This document shows, piece after piece, positions 13,280 to 13,759 of a stretch of DNA of 13,759 nt; positions within the stretch are counted from its first letter, which is position 1; the number at the start of each line of letters is the position of its first letter. A program made the translations under genes and the position numbers. The notes under the pieces are model-generated. The model did not search any database and was not told the origin of the DNA. It saw nothing but the letters and a program-made list of their open reading frames with translations. The DNA lies in NCBI GenBank assembly GCA_017507205.1, contig JAFWBH010000086.1, positions 1-13,759 of the forward strand, written 5' to 3'. This DNA is from Clostridia bacterium. GTDB lineage: Bacteria > Bacillota > Clostridia > Christensenellales > CAG-917.

Positions 13280-13759
13280 TTACTCCTTGTCATCATCAAT
13301 TGCTTCTGTGTCGCAGGCAGTGTTGTCAAAAGCCTCTGCGATATCATCTTGGATATCCTCGCTGGCGACAACGCTTTCTTCAAAGGTTGCCTCTTTTTTG
13401 AGGAAATCAATTTGTTCAGCCTCTGCTGACTTCATTGCTTCTGCTTCCTCTTTGGTGTAAATGCGTGTTGAATACTTCTTGCCGTAAAGCTCGTGTATAA
13501 GCTCCTCACGTTCAGCTCTTTCCTCATCGGTGATTTCATCAAGCATGCCTTCACGGTTGAGGTCAATGAAATAGCGCATACGTTCAAGCTTTTTGTTGTT
13601 GACTCTAAACTTGAAGGATGAGAAGAGTGATATTGCAATGAGTCCTGCAACCAAAATGCCCATAAGCAGACGGATTGCAAGGAGAGCTTCATCTGATTGA
13701 ACAATATATTCTGTTGCGTTTTCGTCAGTTATGTAGCCACTGAGGCTGAGGACGGGGCC
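13280..13759 (-). CDS. GPH-type sugar:cation symporter (MFS), C-terminal part; 5' end outside window
   Basis: The frame is open to the window edge, giving about 159 visible residues; the Met at 13663 lies inside a membrane helix and is not the start. The visible part begins with a loop (GYITDENATEYIVQSDEALLAIRLLMG), then a last hydrophobic helix (about GILVAGLIAISLFSSF), then the short basic hand-over KFRVNNKKLERMRYFIDLNR. 'Q..EAL.aIR.LM' followed by a final helix and a 'Y.l.e.kLe.i...l..R' linker is how glycoside-pentoside-hexuronide symporters (MelB/XynP-like) usually end. After that point this protein continues for about 90 mostly acidic residues, predicted cytoplasmic, rich in Glu/Asp/Ala, ending DDDKE. 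The family call is from a partial sequence, so moderately sure; substrate unknown. The stop TAA (13280-13282) overlaps the Dabb gene's ribosome site. Confidence 0.65.
   Translation of the reverse strand, partial: GPVLSLSGYITDENATEYIVQSDEALLAIRLLMGILVAGLIAISLFSSFKFRVNNKKLERMRYFIDLNREGMLDEITDEERAEREELIHELYGKKYSTRIYTKEEAEAMKSAEAEQIDFLKKEATFEESVVASEDIQDDIAEAFDNTACDTEAIDDDKE

Noticed and set aside
13664..13759. Taking Met at 13663 as the true start of the transporter-end gene
   Set aside because: The frame stays open to the window edge, the upstream codons read like symporter sequence, and no ribosome site precedes that Met.

Overview
The window is a stretch of bacterial chromosome carrying mostly conserved core genes. 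The gene order (rpmH-rnpA-yidD-yidC-khpB/jag-mnmE-mnmG), a YidC with a lipoprotein-type signal, purine-rich Shine-Dalgarno sites (AAGGAG, AGGAGA), a TTGACA/TATAAT promoter and short hairpin + T-run terminators all point to Bacillota. The extended YidC and KhpB versions fit an uncultured, possibly gut, member of the Clostridia. The taxon is inference only; there is no rRNA gene here.

Layout. Positions 1-486 hold the 3' end of gyrA, closed by a terminator. A GH13 oligo-1,6-glucosidase-like gene follows (559-2235). Then comes a 160-bp sequence present twice in tandem (2221-2540), whose first copy supplies the last codons and stop of the glucosidase. A small two-TM protein (2559-3002) and uppP (3055-3819, minus) converge on a shared bidirectional terminator. 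uppP and ychF diverge from a 91-bp spacer that holds a perfect dyad over a likely ychF -10. ychF (3911-4993) and argS (5051-6736) run on the plus strand, separated by a 57-bp spacer with a perfect 20-bp palindrome. A consensus promoter at 6829-6857 then drives a tight seven-gene cluster, rpmH to mnmG, ending at a strong terminator (12942-12971). On the minus strand, a GPH/MFS sugar symporter (3' part only) is followed two bases later by a small Dabb-fold protein gene, which converges on that same terminator.

How the genes work together. The rpmH-mnmG cluster joins ribosome assembly (L34), tRNA 5' maturation (RnpA), membrane protein insertion (YidC with YidD), an RNA-binding partner (KhpB) and wobble-uridine modification (MnmE and MnmG act as one enzyme complex). 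argS and ychF also serve translation; uppP recycles the cell-wall lipid carrier; the glucosidase and the partial symporter suggest use of plant- or starch-derived oligosaccharides.

Most of the window is ordinary housekeeping, and I see no convincing new multi-gene system. The best lead is the 160-bp tandem element: it folds into a long stem-loop as minus-strand RNA, and the two base differences between copies that fall in the stem both keep pairing only on that strand. Secondary leads are the two intergenic dyads, the large insertions in YidC, the basic tail of KhpB, and a gene order around gyrA and rpmH that departs from the usual oriC-centred arrangement.
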